From the NCBI GenBank assembly GCA_012518765.1, contig JAAYRN010000146.1:1-10002 (forward strand): a DNA stretch of 10,002 nucleotides, written 5' to 3'. Each line of letters starts with the position of its first letter. Positions within the stretch are counted from its first letter, which is position 1. The notes beneath the pieces are model-generated. The model was not told the origin of the DNA. It saw only the letters and a program-made list of their open reading frames with translations, and made no database searches. A program made the translations under genes and the position numbers. The DNA comes from Bacteroidales bacterium (GTDB taxonomy: Bacteria > Bacteroidota > Bacteroidia > Bacteroidales > WCHB1-69). Positions 1-6,401 of this stretch are shown here, piece by piece.

Positions 1-63
1 CGATTTTGGTATACGCAGAAAAGCAAAAAAACAACAAAAACTTATGGTAAACGAATAAAATGA
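1..63 (+). CDS. 3' end of an unidentified upstream gene (partial, frame uncertain)
   Basis: The first 60 bases sit directly against the start of the next gene, so they very probably hold the end of a co-transcribed gene. Two frames stay open to a stop next to the ATG at 60. One reads to a TGA at 61-63, giving an ATGA overlap like the one between the next two genes, and ends in TYGKRIK. The other reads to a TAA at 56-58 and ends in KQQKLMVNE. Both tails are basic and neither is recognisable, so no function is offered. The coordinates given are for the ATGA-overlapping frame. Confidence 0.35.
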   Translation, partial: RFWYTQKSKKTTKTYGKRIK

Positions 64-593
64 AACGCATTTGTACACTCATATTATTCTTATTTTCAAC
101 TGTATATTTATATGGAGTTGAAATAAAATGTCCCCATGAAGAATATGAGTGTACCAGAAAATGTGGTTTGTTTATAGATGAAAACAGGGATGGATATTGC
201 GATTACAGTATGTTGAGTGATGATACACATACCTTAAGCAAACAAAGTAATCAATCTCAACCACCTAAGTTTTTTTACTTATATACTGTACTTGTAAGTG
301 TGTTAGGCTTATATTTATTGTCATTTATTTTATTGAAATACAAGATTATAGAAAAAATATTGCATCGGAAAATTTGGAATAGTTTATTGATAATAAGTTT
401 TTTAGTAACCGGAATTACGGGTTTAATGATAGCTTTTTTTATATATTATTCCTATGTGCCATTCTATTATATTCAACTCTTGTTTTTACATTATAATTTT
501 GGCTTAGCCATGACATTGATTTCTATTTTTCATGCTTTTTGGCATTGGAATTATTACAAAACCATTTTTAAAAATAAAAAGAAAACATTATGA
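60..593 (+). CDS. Cys-rich, three-TM membrane protein with DxNxDG loop and histidines (DUF4405-like C-terminal half)
   Basis: I do not recognise this 177-residue protein as a named family. Residues 1-20 form a signal peptide or N-terminal anchor. Residues 21-60 should lie outside the membrane and carry Cys24, Cys31, Cys35 and Cys47, with a calcium-loop-like D-x-N-x-D-G-x-x-D at 40-48. Three hydrophobic spans follow at about 71-92, 105-129 and 137-161. The last contains His144 and His158, with His162 just after it. The second half resembles small cytochrome-b-like membrane domains of the DUF4405 type, where such histidines bind haem; haem binding here is inference. The CxxxxxxCxxxC spacing could bind metal, but is not a classical ferredoxin motif. 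The start is the ATG at 60. The gene ends in an ATGA overlap with the PII-like gene, so the two are probably translationally coupled and may act in one redox or metal-related process. Confidence 0.7.
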   Translation: MKRICTLILFLFSTVYLYGVEIKCPHEEYECTRKCGLFIDENRDGYCDYSMLSDDTHTLSKQSNQSQPPKFFYLYTVLVSVLGLYLLSFILLKYKIIEKILHRKIWNSLLIISFLVTGITGLMIAFFIYYSYVPFYYIQLLFLHYNFGLAMTLISIFHAFWHWNYYKTIFKNKKKTL

Positions 594-895
594 AAGCTGT
601 ATTTATTTCATTTTATCAAGCCTTTTACGATGAAGTGATAGAAGTATTAGACAAGCATCAAATCAAAGGCTTTACCTCTTGGAATGAAGTACTTGGACGC
701 GGTTCAGATGGGGGAGAACCCCATTATGGAACCCACGCATGGCCCACTATTAATTCCGCTATCATCACCTTTATAGCCGATGATAAAGTAAAACCATTGT
801 TAAAAGATATTCACGCCTTGGATTTAACCGCACCCATGCAAGGAATTAGAGCTTTTGTCTTGCAAGCCGAAGAATATACCGACAAAGATGTTTAA
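590..895 (+). CDS. Small PII-like (ferredoxin-fold) protein
   Basis: This is a cytosolic protein of 101 residues with no signal peptide or membrane span. The order of elements fits a PII/DUF3240-like ferredoxin fold: a beta strand at 1-9 and helix at 10-24, then a glycine-rich loop with GRGSDGGEPHYGTH at 36-49. A strand follows at 55-64 (NSAIITFIADD), then a helix at 66-77 and a C-terminal strand at 86-94. The loop holds the position that carries the ligand-sensing T-loop in PII proteins, and His45 and His49 there could bind metal. From memory, proteins of this kind in Bacteroidota often lie next to heavy-metal RND efflux genes; the upstream neighbours needed to test that are outside the window. 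The ATG lies inside the previous gene's stop (ATGA). The stop overlaps the convergent lipoprotein gene. The family assignment is by pattern only. Confidence 0.7.
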   Translation: MKAVFISFYQAFYDEVIEVLDKHQIKGFTSWNEVLGRGSDGGEPHYGTHAWPTINSAIITFIADDKVKPLLKDIHALDLTAPMQGIRAFVLQAEEYTDKDV

Positions 896-1461
896 ATCTT
901 TTTCTTCAACGTAATATAGGATGGAAACGTATAGTTGTTGATAGTAGGTTTAACCTTGATACCCACTGTCGAGGAATTGCTTTTATTCGCTTTTGTAATA
1001 TTTTCATACAAAGCATATAAATCTTTTATGGTGTTTTTTTCTATCAATTTCAACGCATCGGTTTGTATATTAAAGGAAATAGGAGTACTTCCTTTTGCGG
1101 GTATGGTAAATTTTTTATCTAAATTTCCACGGGCTAATTCTTTACCTTCGAGCAAAATAATATAATCCATTTTGTCTACAGAGGCTGGTTTGCTATCGGG
1201 ATTATGACCCCTGATTTTCACATCAAAGGATAATTCCGCTTTCTGGGAACTTAAAGCCGCCATAATTTTAGCAGCATCAGACAAATTGAAATCATTGGCT
1301 GATTGTATTTTATCTAAATTTACTTGAGCTAATTTGAAATTTTCAATTCTATCAAACTCAAAACTACAATTCGATAATCTTTTTACTTGTGAAACTATTC
1401 CACAAGAAAAAAGAATAAAAACTAAAGATATTATCCACCAAAAAACCTTATTTTTTCTCAT
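892..1461 (-). CDS. LEA14/WHy-type lipoprotein
   Basis: The product has 189 residues with a lipoprotein signal peptide: basic MRKNK, a hydrophobic core, and a lipobox LFSC ending at Cys20, so signal peptidase II cleavage and lipidation are expected. The mature protein fits the LEA type 2/WHy fold. It has a beta-rich segment around 76-90 ending in the family-typical N-P (87-88), then the strand IILLEGKELARG at 101-112, a third strand at 117-132 and a last one at 165-185. An extra helical region covers about 48-72. In bacteria such proteins are envelope-associated and of unclear function. There is no acidic stretch right after Cys20 of the kind that directs lipoproteins to the cell surface in this phylum. 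The gene has its own upstream promoter motif and shares a TTAA tetramer with the convergent gene for both stops. Confidence 0.8.
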   Translation of the reverse strand: MRKNKVFWWIISLVFILFSCGIVSQVKRLSNCSFEFDRIENFKLAQVNLDKIQSANDFNLSDAAKIMAALSSQKAELSFDVKIRGHNPDSKPASVDKMDYIILLEGKELARGNLDKKFTIPAKGSTPISFNIQTDALKLIEKNTIKDLYALYENITKANKSNSSTVGIKVKPTINNYTFPSYITLKKKI

Positions 1462-1487
1462 GATAAGTTTATTTTAAAAACATACTG

Positions 1488-1495
1488 CAAAGGTA
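1488..1495 (-). promoter_or_regulatory. Bacteroidota -7 promoter element of the lipoprotein gene
   Basis: Read on the minus strand, the sequence is TACCTTTG (extended TACCTTTGCA to 1486), an exact match to the Bacteroidota -7 consensus TAnnTTTG. A possible -33 TTTG lies at 1512-1515 on the same strand, 16 nt away, which is a little shorter than usual. Transcription would start near 1481 and give a leader of about 20 nt before the ATG at 1461. No transcript data support this; it is a motif match at a sensible place. Confidence 0.6.
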
Positions 1496-1620
1496 TCACA
1501 ATTCGGTGTATCAAACAATATAAAACACAAAAAATATGACTTATTCCATATCGAAAAAAAGAAAATGAAAGTAGCAAGTTTTGTAAAAAAATATTTATCC
1601 ATAGATAATGAAAAAAAATG

Positions 1621-1628
1621 TATTTTTG
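1621..1628 (+). promoter_or_regulatory. Bacteroidota -7 promoter element of the FKBP gene
   Basis: TATTTTTG matches TAnnTTTG exactly and continues as TATTTTTGCA. Transcription would start near 1633-1636 and leave an AT-rich leader of about 45 nt before the ATG at 1679. No TTTG lies at the usual -33 distance; the nearest, 1580-1583, is too far upstream. The region is divergent: the lipoprotein promoter faces the other way 125 nt upstream. The leader has no Shine-Dalgarno sequence, which is usual for the phylum. Confidence 0.6.
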
Positions 1629-1678
1629 CATTCTATTTTTCACATAAGTATTAACTTTAAATTTAAAAATATTAGAAT

Positions 1679-2386
1679 ATGAAAATCAATAGATTATTAT
1701 GTGCAATGTGTTTGATTTCTCTTTCTTTCACATCCGTCAAGGCACAAGAATTAAAAACATCAAAAGATTCTATAGGCTATGCTTTGGGTTTTCAGGTGGG
1801 CGAATCTTTCTTTTTAAATCAAATTGACTTTGTAACCTTAGAGGCTTATAAAGCTGGTTTTGAAGCTGGTTTTAAAGGCAATGCCTCACAGGCTTTGGTT
1901 AAAGAACCCCAACGCAGCGAGTTGATAAAACAATTTCAAACCATGGCACAGCAACGACAAGAGGAAAACATACAGCGAGAAGCCAGTTTTAATAAGTTTA
2001 TCACCCAAGACTTAATGGAAAAAAACCTGAAAGAAGACAAAAAAGTAGTACAAACTGAAAGCGGTTTGCAGTACAAAATACTTACTTCCGGCAAAGGAGC
2101 TAAACCAAAAGCTACCGATAAAGTAAAAGTACATTATGTAGGTACGCTTTACGATGGAACGGTTTTCGATTCATCAGTCCAACGCGGTGAGCCTGCTGTT
2201 TTCCCTTTAAATCAAGTTATTAAGGGTTGGACTGAGGGTTTGCAGTTAATGAACGTAGGAAGTAAATTCAAATTTTGGATACCTTCTGAATTGGCTTACG
2301 GAGACAGACCTGTAGGACAAGTCCCCAAAAGTGCTGGTTCCATGCTTATTTTTGAAGTAGAATTATTGGAAATAAATCCTGAATAA
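1679..2386 (+). CDS. Exported FKBP-type peptidyl-prolyl cis-trans isomerase (FkpA/Mip-like)
   Basis: The product has 235 residues and catalyses cis-trans isomerisation of X-Pro bonds, helping envelope proteins fold. A signal peptide covers 1-22, with likely cleavage after VKA, so the enzyme is periplasmic or outer-membrane associated. Residues 24-118 form the helical N-terminal dimerisation domain of the FkpA/Mip type, starting with SIGYALGFQVG. The FKBP domain spans about 126-233. Visible family residues include the VHYVGTLYDGTVFDSS stretch (Tyr153, Phe163, Asp164), VIKGW (Val180, Ile181, Trp184), the LAYGDR stretch (Tyr207) and the closing strand LIFEVELLEI (Phe225). All expected pocket positions appear present and the length is normal for the family. 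There is no cysteine lipobox. The gene has its own promoter upstream and a terminator downstream, so it is probably transcribed alone. Confidence 0.95.
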   Translation: MKINRLLCAMCLISLSFTSVKAQELKTSKDSIGYALGFQVGESFFLNQIDFVTLEAYKAGFEAGFKGNASQALVKEPQRSELIKQFQTMAQQRQEENIQREASFNKFITQDLMEKNLKEDKKVVQTESGLQYKILTSGKGAKPKATDKVKVHYVGTLYDGTVFDSSVQRGEPAVFPLNQVIKGWTEGLQLMNVGSKFKFWIPSELAYGDRPVGQVPKSAGSMLIFEVELLEINPE

Positions 2387-2416
2387 CCTAATATTAAATA
2401 TGCTATGATATAAAAG

Positions 2417-2451
2417 AACAAACATTCCTCATGGGTTTGTTTGTTTTTTTT
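2417..2451 (+). terminator. Rho-independent terminator after the FKBP gene
   Basis: The arms AACAAAC (2417-2423) and GTTTGTT (2435-2441) are exact reverse complements. CC at 2427-2428 can pair with GG at 2433-2434 to extend the stem across a three-base bulge. A T-rich tract with eight consecutive T follows at 2444-2451. It begins about 30 nt after the FKBP stop. It also overlaps the TTG at 2441 that could be mistaken for the start of the next gene. Confidence 0.75.
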
Positions 2452-2467
2452 ATCCACAAAAATTAAC

Positions 2468-3130
2468 ATGAATACGCGATTAGCCAATGCATTGATACAT
2501 GTTTTTCATCCTGTGCTAATGAATCTTTACATAGGATTGTTTGTTATTTTAACTAATTCATTAACAGGAAATTATTTTTTACAAACCTTGTATATAAGTC
2601 TTGTTTTTTTGCTTGGATATTTCGTGTTACCACTTTTTACTGTGCATTTAATCAAAAGAGAAGTGAGTATATCTACAGTACTTTTTCCTTCTAAGAAAAA
2701 TAAGGTTTTGGTTTATTTGATTTTTACTTTGTATTATTATGCTACTTTTCGGATGATGGTGTATATAGGAATGCAACCCATTGTAAATCTGACTTTACTG
2801 ATGTTATTATTGATTTTTATTGTTCAATTGATATTGCACCTTGTGTTTGAAATTAATTTTCATGCATTTTTTATAGGAGCTTGCATGGGTTGTTTGTTAG
2901 GATTTGGATATAAAATGAACCTTAACTACCTGTATGTTATATTGATATTACTATTTATATCGGCATGGATTTTTTCAGCACAACTGATATTGAAAAAATA
3001 CAATTTATTGCAAATATACATACCGTTTTTAACAGGAATATTTGGCTTTATTCTATTGTTTTTTTTTTATATTATAAACATATGTTTGAATTACTTAGCA
3101 ATGAAATTTTTCGTTTTTACAGCCTGTTAG
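2468..3130 (+). CDS. PAP2-like polytopic membrane protein lacking the phosphatase motif
   Basis: This 220-residue protein has about seven hydrophobic spans (roughly 14-30, 38-61, 80-101, 105-127, 133-147, 154-175 and 185-207). It resembles a Bacteroidota group of PAP2-like membrane proteins: an early HP pair (14-15), a long span with FRMM (94-97), and EINFHAFFIGACMG at 128-141, which matches the W-K-x-S-x-H-x-x-G pattern of that group. The KxxxxxxRP and SRxxxxxH signatures of active lipid phosphatases are not present, so no catalytic activity is claimed. The frame is open upstream to a TTG at 2441, but that codon lies in the terminator stem, so the ATG at 2468 is preferred. The gene overlaps the next by 49 nt and contains a run of ten T at 3059-3068 near its end. 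It is probably the first gene of an operon reaching to 4696. Confidence 0.75.
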   Translation: MNTRLANALIHVFHPVLMNLYIGLFVILTNSLTGNYFLQTLYISLVFLLGYFVLPLFTVHLIKREVSISTVLFPSKKNKVLVYLIFTLYYYATFRMMVYIGMQPIVNLTLLMLLLIFIVQLILHLVFEINFHAFFIGACMGCLLGFGYKMNLNYLYVILILLFISAWIFSAQLILKKYNLLQIYIPFLTGIFGFILLFFFYIINICLNYLAMKFFVFTAC

Positions 3131-3768
3131 TGTTGTGCCTTGTTGTGATGTACATTCCTTACATAGGTAAATATGTGCGTTTGATTAGCACCATGATACA
3201 CGAAGGAGGTCATGTATTAATGGGTTTGTTGATGGGGGAGAAGACCCTCAAAGTCAACTTGTTTAATGATGCATCGGGGGAGGCGGCTATTAGTATTTCA
3301 AATAAATTCAAAAAACTAATGATAGCCTTAGCGGGTTATCCTTCTACAGCCTTAGCCGCTTTCTTGAGTTTTTGGCTGATTTCTAAGGGATATAACTATT
3401 ATTACGTCATAGGACTTTCGGTGTTGACACTTTTGTTTTTAGTGTTTTATATACGGAATGCCTTTGGAATATGTTGGTCTATATCTTTTATTATTCTCAA
3501 TGCTGTATTGGTGTATTATCAACAAATACAAGCCATTGAGTTATTAGCACATATTTACGCAAGTATTATTTTTTTAGAATCTATATTTTCTTGTTTTATA
3601 TTAACTTATGTATCTTTTAAATCGCCAAAAACCTTGAGCGATGCAGGAAATATAGCCTCCGTTATTTATGTGCCCAAACAATTAATTGCTTTGTTACTCA
3701 CGACTTTAAATATATATATAGCTTATTTGAGTGTAATTTATTTTTTCCCTCGTATTTTATTAAACTAA
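3082..3768 (+). CDS. M50B-like membrane zinc metalloprotease
   Basis: The product has 228 residues and fits the peptidase M50B-like family, distant relatives of site-2 proteases. The zinc motif is HEGGH (His40, Glu41, His44), at the end of the first hydrophobic segment. LAGYPSTALAAFL at 83-95 and SDA at 186-188 (Asp187 as possible third ligand) fit the family pattern. Further hydrophobic spans are near 85-102, 107-125, 128-145, 155-175 and 199-222. The substrate is unknown; members are presumed to cut within or next to the membrane. The ATG at 3082 was chosen because the HExxH then falls at the usual N-terminal position. The frame is open further up to 2965, but that part lies wholly within the previous gene and encodes nothing family-like. 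The gene is 11 nt upstream of the phosphatase gene, so the two are probably co-transcribed. Confidence 0.8.
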   Translation: MFELLSNEIFRFYSLLVLCLVVMYIPYIGKYVRLISTMIHEGGHVLMGLLMGEKTLKVNLFNDASGEAAISISNKFKKLMIALAGYPSTALAAFLSFWLISKGYNYYYVIGLSVLTLLFLVFYIRNAFGICWSISFIILNAVLVYYQQIQAIELLAHIYASIIFLESIFSCFILTYVSFKSPKTLSDAGNIASVIYVPKQLIALLLTTLNIYIAYLSVIYFFPRILLN

Positions 3769-3779
3769 AAAATATTTAT

Positions 3780-4256
3780 ATGAAAACTATCGTATTAATA
3801 AGACATGCAAAAACCAATGTAGCTCCAAGAGATCAAGACAGACAGTTAGTTACCGTAGGTATACAACGTACTCAAAAATTAGGCGAATACCTCAAACAAA
3901 TGTCTATCAAACCCGATATAATGTATAGCAGTTCGGCATTGAGAGCCGTAGAAACTGCTGGATTTATAGCTTCTCATGTAGGACAAAATCCCGATGAAAT
4001 ACATTATACCAAAAACCTATACCTAACCCACGAAGAAGAATATTTCAAAATACTAACTGCTTTGGATAACTCCATAAATACAGTATTATTTGTCGGACAT
4101 AACCCTGAAGTAACCGATGTAGTACGATTTTTTATTCCTGACTACAAAGGTTATATGCGAACCAGTGAATGCTATTGCATTGATATACATTCCGACACAT
4201 GGGAACATATGTTTACCGCTAAAAAAGAAATACGTTTTTCAAGACTATTCAAATAA
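3780..4256 (+). CDS. SixA-like phosphohistidine phosphatase (histidine phosphatase superfamily)
   Basis: This cytosolic protein of 158 residues matches the small SixA branch of the histidine phosphatase superfamily in length and motifs. RHAK at 8-11 holds Arg8 and the nucleophile His9, and SSALRAVETA at 51-60 holds Arg55 and Glu59. GHNP at 106-109 holds the second catalytic histidine, His107. SixA of E. coli removes phosphate from histidine of phosphotransfer proteins; whether this one acts on such a protein or on a small phosphoester is not visible. All four core residues are present, so it should be active. It follows the protease gene by 11 nt and precedes the YjbQ gene by 23 nt in what looks like one transcript. 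Confidence 0.93.
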   Translation: MKTIVLIRHAKTNVAPRDQDRQLVTVGIQRTQKLGEYLKQMSIKPDIMYSSSALRAVETAGFIASHVGQNPDEIHYTKNLYLTHEEEYFKILTALDNSINTVLFVGHNPEVTDVVRFFIPDYKGYMRTSECYCIDIHSDTWEHMFTAKKEIRFSRLFK

Positions 4257-4279
4257 AATTAACTTAAAAAAATAAAGCC

Positions 4280-4696
4280 ATGAAATCATATCGTAAAGAA
4301 TTATTTTTCAACATTCCCTCACGCAGGGGACTTCAAAACATTACTCCCGAAGTCCAACAAGCCATTTATGAATCAGGAGTAAAAGAAGGCTTGGTGTTGG
4401 TCAATGCCATGCACATCACAGCCAGTGTTTTTATTAACGATGACGAAAGTGGTTTACACCACGATTATGAAGTATGGTTGGAGAAATTAGCTCCCGAAAA
4501 ACCTTATAATCAATACAAACACAATGGTTTTGAAGACAATGCTGACGCCCACCTCAAGCGTACCATTATGGGACGCGAAGTAGTGGTTGCCATTACCAAC
4601 GGACAGCTTGATTTAGGTCCTTGGGAACAAATTTTTTATTTTGAATTTGATGGAAAAAGAAAAAAACGAGCATTGATAAAAATAATAGGAGAGTAA
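4280..4696 (+). CDS. yjbQ: YjbQ family (UPF0047) protein
   Basis: This 138-residue cytosolic protein covers the whole YjbQ fold. Diagnostic stretches are MHITASVFINDDESGL at 44-59 (His45), HNGFEDNADAHLK at 81-93 (His81 and His91) and the LDLGPWEQIFYFEFDGKRKK stretch at 110-129, with the usual closing GE. The clustered histidines form the metal or phosphate site of the family. Members have been reported to have weak thiamine phosphate synthase activity, and some are annotated as secondary thiamine-phosphate synthases; the physiological role is not settled. No other thiamine gene lies in the window. It is the last gene of the probable 2468-4696 operon. The following 68 nt show no convincing terminator. 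Confidence 0.93.
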   Translation: MKSYRKELFFNIPSRRGLQNITPEVQQAIYESGVKEGLVLVNAMHITASVFINDDESGLHHDYEVWLEKLAPEKPYNQYKHNGFEDNADAHLKRTIMGREVVVAITNGQLDLGPWEQIFYFEFDGKRKKRALIKIIGE

Positions 4697-4764
4697 AAAA
4701 ATAAAAAACTTCTTATAAGCAGACAACTATTTCTGTGTTTTTAACGACTTAGTATAAAAAGAAA

Positions 4765-5295
4765 ATGTTTTCGGAACAAGAACTCATAAAAGAATGTATA
4801 AAAGGAAACAGAAAGGCAGAAAAAGAATTATATGATAAATACAATAATTTATTCTTTGCCATATGTTTACGTTATACTAACTCCAGAGAAGAAGCCGAAG
4901 ATATATTAATAACTGGTTTTATGGCAATATTTGAATCATTACCAAGCTACAAACATCAAGGTTCTTTCGAGGGATGGATGAAAAGGATTATGGTACATAC
5001 AGCTATAGACCATTTTAGAGTCAACAAAAAACATTTTGCAGATACGGATATAGAAAACTGTCAACCCATAGAAGCAAGTACAATGCAAGAAAATATAGAC
5101 GCTAAAGACATTTTAAAGCAAATACACGCCATGCCCGAAGGATACAAGCAAGTATTTAATTTATACGCTATTGAAGGCTATAAACATTCGGAAATAGCGT
5201 CTATGTTGGAAGTATCGGAAGGAACATCGAAGTCGCAGTACGCAAAAGCAACAAAATGGCTACAATGCCGCTTACAAGAATATAAATATAAATAA
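4765..5295 (+). CDS. ECF-type RNA polymerase sigma factor
   Basis: The product has 176 residues with the two domains of an extracytoplasmic-function sigma factor and no extra domain. Sigma region 2 spans about 20-87: YDKYNNLFFAICLRYTNSRE is followed by the DPED-loop equivalent REEAEDIL and a hydrophobic helix, with GSFEGWMKRIMVHTAIDHFR at 66-85 for -10 recognition. Region 4 spans about 115-172, with the helix-turn-helix YKHSEIASMLEVSEGTSKSQ at 139-158. That GTSKSQ recognition-helix start is common in Bacteroidota ECF factors. The next gene begins one base after the stop and encodes a membrane-spanning protein laid out like an anti-sigma factor, so the pair should be co-expressed and functionally linked. 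Its regulon cannot be told from the window. No good TAnnTTTG lies upstream, so it may use another promoter type or read-through from 4696. Confidence 0.95.
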   Translation: MFSEQELIKECIKGNRKAEKELYDKYNNLFFAICLRYTNSREEAEDILITGFMAIFESLPSYKHQGSFEGWMKRIMVHTAIDHFRVNKKHFADTDIENCQPIEASTMQENIDAKDILKQIHAMPEGYKQVFNLYAIEGYKHSEIASMLEVSEGTSKSQYAKATKWLQCRLQEYKYK

Positions 5296-5296
5296 G

Positions 5297-6220
5297 ATGA
5301 AGGTAAATTTTGAAAAGCAATTACAAGAGATCTTGAAAAATCATAGCGAAACACCCTCGCATGATTGCTGGACTAAATTATCCCAGCATTTAGATGCTTT
5401 GCCTCATCACAGCCCCCAAGTTCCACAATCTACTTCCACATTTACACAAATTATTCAATCGACTGTAGGAAAAATAGGCATGGCAACCATAGCCGCCGGA
5501 GGTATCGCTACCGCTGTATATGTAGCCACCATAGACAAGGAAGACAAGGAAATTATAAACACAGAAAATGTTATAGAACAGCAAATTATAGAAAATGAAG
5601 AAGAAAATACGCTTGGTATTTTTGGCGAAGATATAACTACAGAAACAAGCCCCACAACAAGTAAAACCTTAGTATGTGAGGACAGTAAAGAAGTACAAAC
5701 CCCTATACAACCCACCGAAACCACAGAAATTTATAAAGAAACAGAATATACCGCAATAAAAACGCCAACATCAAGCAATCAACAGTTTTCCAATACAGTA
5801 GCAGACAAACAAGAAAAACAAATACAAGCAAGTACCGCCCAAGAAGAATGCAAACAAAAACCTACGGAAACAAAAACCTCAAATACAAAGGCTGTGAGCG
5901 AAGAATCTCACCAACACATAGCTGTAACACAAGAAGAAACAGAAGAAGTACAACAACCTCGTTTCCATATTCCCAATATATTTACACCCAATGGCGACAA
6001 TGTAAACGATTACTTTGTAATTGAAAATGTAGAAGGTATAAGTTGTACACACTTATATATTTATGCCATAAACGGAAGGGTGTTGTACGAACAAAAAGAC
6101 TATCAAAACAACTGGGGAGGTGAAAACCTACCCGATGGCGTATATCTTTATATTTATAAATTTATCTACAAAGAACGCGAGTTTATACGCAAAGGAATGG
6201 TTACTATTAAAAGGAATTAA
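5297..6220 (+). CDS. Single-pass membrane protein with T9SS/gliding-type C-terminal domain; putative anti-sigma factor
   Basis: The product has 307 residues in four parts. Residues 1-57 are hydrophilic and should be cytoplasmic, with a helical start (EKQLQEILKNHSE) and a conserved-looking W-x-x-L (25-28), as in small anti-sigma domains. Residues 58-79 are one membrane span (VGKIGMATIAAGGIATAVYV). Residues 80-222 are a low-complexity linker rich in Thr, Glu, Gln and Lys with no predicted fold. Residues 223-307 match the gliding motility-associated/T9SS type B C-terminal domain: IPNIFTPNGDNVNDYF at 225-240, LYIYAINGRVLYE at 253-265, NNWGGENLPDGVYLYIYKF at 271-289 and a final GMVTIKRN. There is no cleavable signal peptide, so it is unlikely to be ordinary secreted cargo. 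Spacing of 1 nt to the ECF sigma gene suggests it binds that sigma factor and that its distal domain senses something in the periplasm. That role is inferred; the domain content is seen. Confidence 0.85.
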   Translation: MKVNFEKQLQEILKNHSETPSHDCWTKLSQHLDALPHHSPQVPQSTSTFTQIIQSTVGKIGMATIAAGGIATAVYVATIDKEDKEIINTENVIEQQIIENEEENTLGIFGEDITTETSPTTSKTLVCEDSKEVQTPIQPTETTEIYKETEYTAIKTPTSSNQQFSNTVADKQEKQIQASTAQEECKQKPTETKTSNTKAVSEESHQHIAVTQEETEEVQQPRFHIPNIFTPNGDNVNDYFVIENVEGISCTHLYIYAINGRVLYEQKDYQNNWGGENLPDGVYLYIYKFIYKEREFIRKGMVTIKRN

Positions 6221-6253
6221 AAGATAGAAGATTTCCTTTATATAATTGAACAT

Positions 6254-6280
6254 AAGATTATTATCTTTAATTTTTATTTT
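6254..6280 (+). terminator. Weak possible terminator after the sigma/anti-sigma operon
   Basis: AAGAT (6254-6258) and ATCTT (6263-6267) can pair around a four-base loop, followed by a T-rich tract from 6268 to 6280. The stem is only five base pairs and AT-rich, so this is a tentative call based partly on position, 34 nt after the stop. Confidence 0.3.
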
Positions 6281-6401
6281 TCACACCCTCTTTGATTAGC
6301 TCTAACCCAGATTACACAACAGTTTTTTTTCGAGTTACGAGAAAGAAAAATACAATTATAAACAGTATGAAAAATAAATGATAAAGTCAGGAAAAATAGT
6401 T

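Noticed and set aside
935..1165. Plus-strand open frame of 76 codons inside the lipoprotein gene
   Set aside because: It is antisense to a clear lipoprotein with lipobox and WHy features and has no motif of its own.
2441..2467. Upstream TTG start for the PAP2-like gene
   Set aside because: It lies in the stem and T tract of the FKBP terminator and adds only nine non-family residues.
2965..3081. Longer N-terminus for the M50B-like protease
   Set aside because: The extension is entirely inside the preceding gene, looks non-protein-like, and would push the HEGGH motif away from its usual position.
4728..4735. TATTTCTG as a -7 element for the sigma factor gene
   Set aside because: It has a mismatch in the conserved TTTG and no -33 element; an unusual promoter or read-through is as likely.
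4720..4741. Possible hairpin CAGA/TCTG followed by T after the YjbQ gene
   Set aside because: Four Watson-Crick pairs with an eight-base loop and a short T run are too weak to call a terminator.
5390..5724. Minus-strand open frames opposite the putative anti-sigma gene
   Set aside because: They come from the low-complexity linker codons read backward; the plus-strand frame has the domains and operon spacing.
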